Assembly (NCBI RefSeq): GCF_028389875.1
Contig: NW_026907681.1
Span: 1,674,001 to 1,738,000 of the forward strand
DNA length: 64,000 bases
DNA from: Rhea pennata
Taxonomy: Eukaryota; Chordata; Aves; Rheiformes; Rheidae
Direction: 5' to 3'
Shown: piece by piece, positions 61,227 to 64,000 of the stretch
How positions within the stretch are numbered: the first letter of the stretch is position 1
Layout of the letters: the number at the start of each line of letters is the position of its first letter
The notes under the pieces: generated by a model
What the model was told of the DNA's origin: nothing
Database searches by the model: none
What the model saw: the letters and a program-made list of their open reading frames with translations, nothing else
Program-made: the position numbers and the translations under genes

Positions 61227-62336
61227 CAGGAGAGGGCTGTCTGTCTTGGCAGTTGTGACTTGAATGTTTGGACCAGTGTCCAGACTCTGGAAAACAACTG
61301 CCTCTCTTTACAGTCCTGCTGATACCTCCTCCTGTGTTAAAACGTTTATCTTTGAAGTCTCTGAAGTATGAGGGTTGAGAAAAATCTGAGCAATAGAAAT
61401 GATCTGAATGGCAGAATTTGTACGAGTCAGGATTTAAGAGCATGGGTAGATATGCAGACTGTCTAAAGCTGTGCAGCTTCTTATTCCACTGCACTTGGAT
61501 GTTCTGCTCTCACGTTTCCCTGTTACAGTAATCCAGATCTTTTTTGTACGTGTACGTAGCAGCCCTTTCTGAAGTGCAGGGCTGTCTCTTCGTAGACTGG
61601 CATTTTCATTATTCTGTCTAGGTGGGTGAAGAGAGAGAGTTACCTACCAGTGGGAAGTCACAACCTGAAAGCAGCAGCGAAAGCAAAACTGGGTTATGAT
61701 GCAGGGGAGCTGGACCCTGAAGAGATGTGCCGGATGGCTACAGAGGAGCCTCAGGTATTCCCACCCTGTGCTGTATCTCTGGGCATCTGCAATATTAGTG
61801 AACCTTTGAGTTAGAGCTTTGTGAAATCCTTTAAGTTAATGCAGTGTCTTTGAGAAGTTGTCAGTGTATCTTGCTGAATTTCAGACACCTGAAAGAATTT
61901 AAGCTTAGGGAAGAATAGAATTTCTTTGATGTGTTTCTGGCATTGGTGTTGCACTGTATATTTGTGTTATTTACACTTCTGCAAAATGGTAGTACTCGGG
62001 GCATTGCAACGGAGCAGTAGTTTGCTAGAGTCCAGGAGACACCTTAATGAGGTTTCTGCTGAAGCCCTGGAGATCTCTCTAGGCCAAGAGTGGCCTCCTG
62101 ACCACTCAGGAGTGGCATCTGTGCAGATATGTGGCAGTGAGCTCATCTTCCCCATTTCTGCTAATTCGGAGCTGGCTTATGTAATTCGGGTTAAAGCAGA
62201 ATGCAGTCTTAAGCCAACTGATAACTCTTTACACGCTGGGATGTTTGTGTGCAGAAATATACCTTTTGCATCTTCCTGCTGATTTCAACCTTTCCTTGTT
62301 TCCCGTTGTACGTGTTAACTGCTGTATTAAATGTGA

Positions 62337-62555
<219 letters not shown>

Positions 62556-63091
62556 TAGAACTGATTTCTACAGTTTGGATAGTTTTACACAAGGAAAGGA
62601 GGGAAAGTAGTCTCCAAATGCGCTTCCTTTCTGCAGTACAGCAGTCATAGCTGTTTTTCCATAGACCAGTTATGGGTAGCCTAAGTGAAGGAGTTGGTTT
62701 TGTTTCCTTACTGTGCTCCTTGCCTTGGGCTTCAATACTACCTGAATAAACACATCATGTTGGGCACCAAATCAGACATTTAAGTTCAATGATGCAGTGA
62801 TAAGGCCAGCCTAATTCCAGCAGCACCCTTTACAGCTCTTCTTTCTAAGTCCAGTTTTTGATGTCTGTCTTTTTACAGGTGTTAAGAAAAGTTTCTAGGA
62901 CACTGTGTGAGGCATTGCTGATGGTTCAGGCCTATCCCGCCAACATCATCTTCCGCAACAAGCAGGAGCAGGAGTTCAACAAACTTACAGATGATGGCCA
63001 TGTGCTGGACTCGGAGATGTATGTAGGAGGCCACGTGGAAGCTCTGTAATCTGAGTTTTTTCGCAGTGACATCCCTTGCTGCTTTAAAATG

Positions 63092-64000
63092 GTAAGGACA
63101 CAATCAAGGTGTTGCAACGGAGGCTTTAAAATGGTAATGCAATCATGCTCTTCTTTCTGGAGAACATGGCAGTAGGGAATAACCCTCCAACTGGAATTAC
63201 CATCCTCTGTTCTTTTGGGGGATACCCAATAGCAATACTTATTATAAAACTTGGATACCTAATTTATGGCTTGAGTGCATGAACCTGCTTAGAGTTTAGG
63301 TGGGAAGGGTTGGAGAAGTTGCTCTTCATGACCTCAGGCTGGCTATTGGGTAAAGACAGTGTTACAGCAAGGAGAGTGGTTCATTGTTGTGTGGGTTTGT
63401 TTATTGGTTGGTTGAAGGGTTTTTTTTTGGGGGGGGGGGAGGGTTGGTTTTCTTTGAGCCAGTGGTTGTTGGCAGAGATGACTCTGTTTTTGTCTCATCA
63501 GGATTATATCTTTGTCCTTCTCCCACTCAAGCCAAGCTTCTTTTGCCCTCTTCATTTGGCCTCTTTTACCTGTTTCTGATTACTACTACTGTCTGAATTG
63601 TAAGTTTTAGAGGCAACTTCTCTCTCTGCTGTGTGATACACCACACCTCAGCGCTGCTTATTTTAGTGGCCTTAATCTCGTAAATGATCTTAAGGGAACG
63701 TGCACTGTGAATTTAGAAGGATCTTAAATCTAACTCCTTGGCCCCTTAGAGCAGTGAGATGTGTGAGCAGCTGACTACTGGGTCAGCCCCGCCTCATAAG
63801 TGTTGCCCTGTGGAACATACATGCAATCATCTCTTCTTGTTAGCTGCCCTATATAGCCTCCTTTGCAGGAGAACTCCAAGGGCCGGGGAGCAGCCACCAT
63901 CTCTTCTCTGCTTTGTGTTTTGCCCTAGTGCCAGTGGTGTAGACTTTTGTGAGTTGTAGAGTTCTTAGCAGAAAGCCACCGTCCTTCAGTTCTAGAGAGC
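63092..64000. other. downstream POLE intron, no exon 16 seen
   Basis: After exon 15 the next POLE exon (a sequence around NPAAFDFLLQRVE in vertebrates) is not found before the window ends. A G/T homopolymer pair lies near 63420-63442. Confidence 0.45.

Overview
The window is vertebrate and almost certainly avian nuclear DNA. The evidence is CR1 LINE fragments with the bird-type tail in both orientations, a gammaretrovirus-like endogenous retrovirus (ERV), other LTR pieces, compact introns, and host genes read exon by exon against vertebrate families I know. No database search was possible, so identities rest on recognised protein sequence and on splice sites that can be seen.

Layout. (1) 0.4-4.1 kb, + strand: a two-exon LRRC52 locus whose central leucine-rich repeats are missing. 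(2) 6.1-8.8 kb, - strand: five NUF2 exons, one with an in-frame TGA; the N-terminal and C-terminal exons were not found. (3) 9.3-16.6 kb, + strand: an ERV with a 5' LTR, a tRNA-His-type primer-binding site, gag, pro-pol and a truncated env. It carries several stops and frame breaks, and no 3' LTR was found. (4) 16.6-26 kb: mostly non-coding, with one CR1 tail and one unexplained 199-codon minus-strand ORF. (5) 26.4-31.0 kb, - strand: a Maestro HEAT-like repeat (MROH) gene. My 13 exons join into one uninterrupted frame of about 658 codons; two introns carry minisatellites. (6) 31-50 kb: repeat-rich DNA with CR1 pieces, an LTR, a degenerate minisatellite of about 65-75 bp that switches orientation, and a 5'-truncated 2.6-kb CR1. 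(7) 46.2-53.4 kb: a dispersed direct duplication. (8) 55.3 kb to the end, + strand: a CpG-island promoter and exons 1-6 and 9-15 of POLE.

The main surprise is that three of the four host genes are damaged but keep introns, so they are decayed DNA-level copies and not retrocopies. POLE has lost exons 7 and 8, has defective splice sites, a 2-nt deletion and a nonsense codon. LRRC52 and NUF2 belong to one human 1q23-24 neighbourhood, whereas POLE is at 12q24. A cluster of decayed copies from different chromosomes, dense in ERV/CR1, beside one intact MROH gene would fit a non-recombining or germline-restricted chromosome, a W chromosome, or a segmentally duplicated pericentromere. A chimeric assembly is the plain alternative. 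I cannot tell these apart from the sequence alone.
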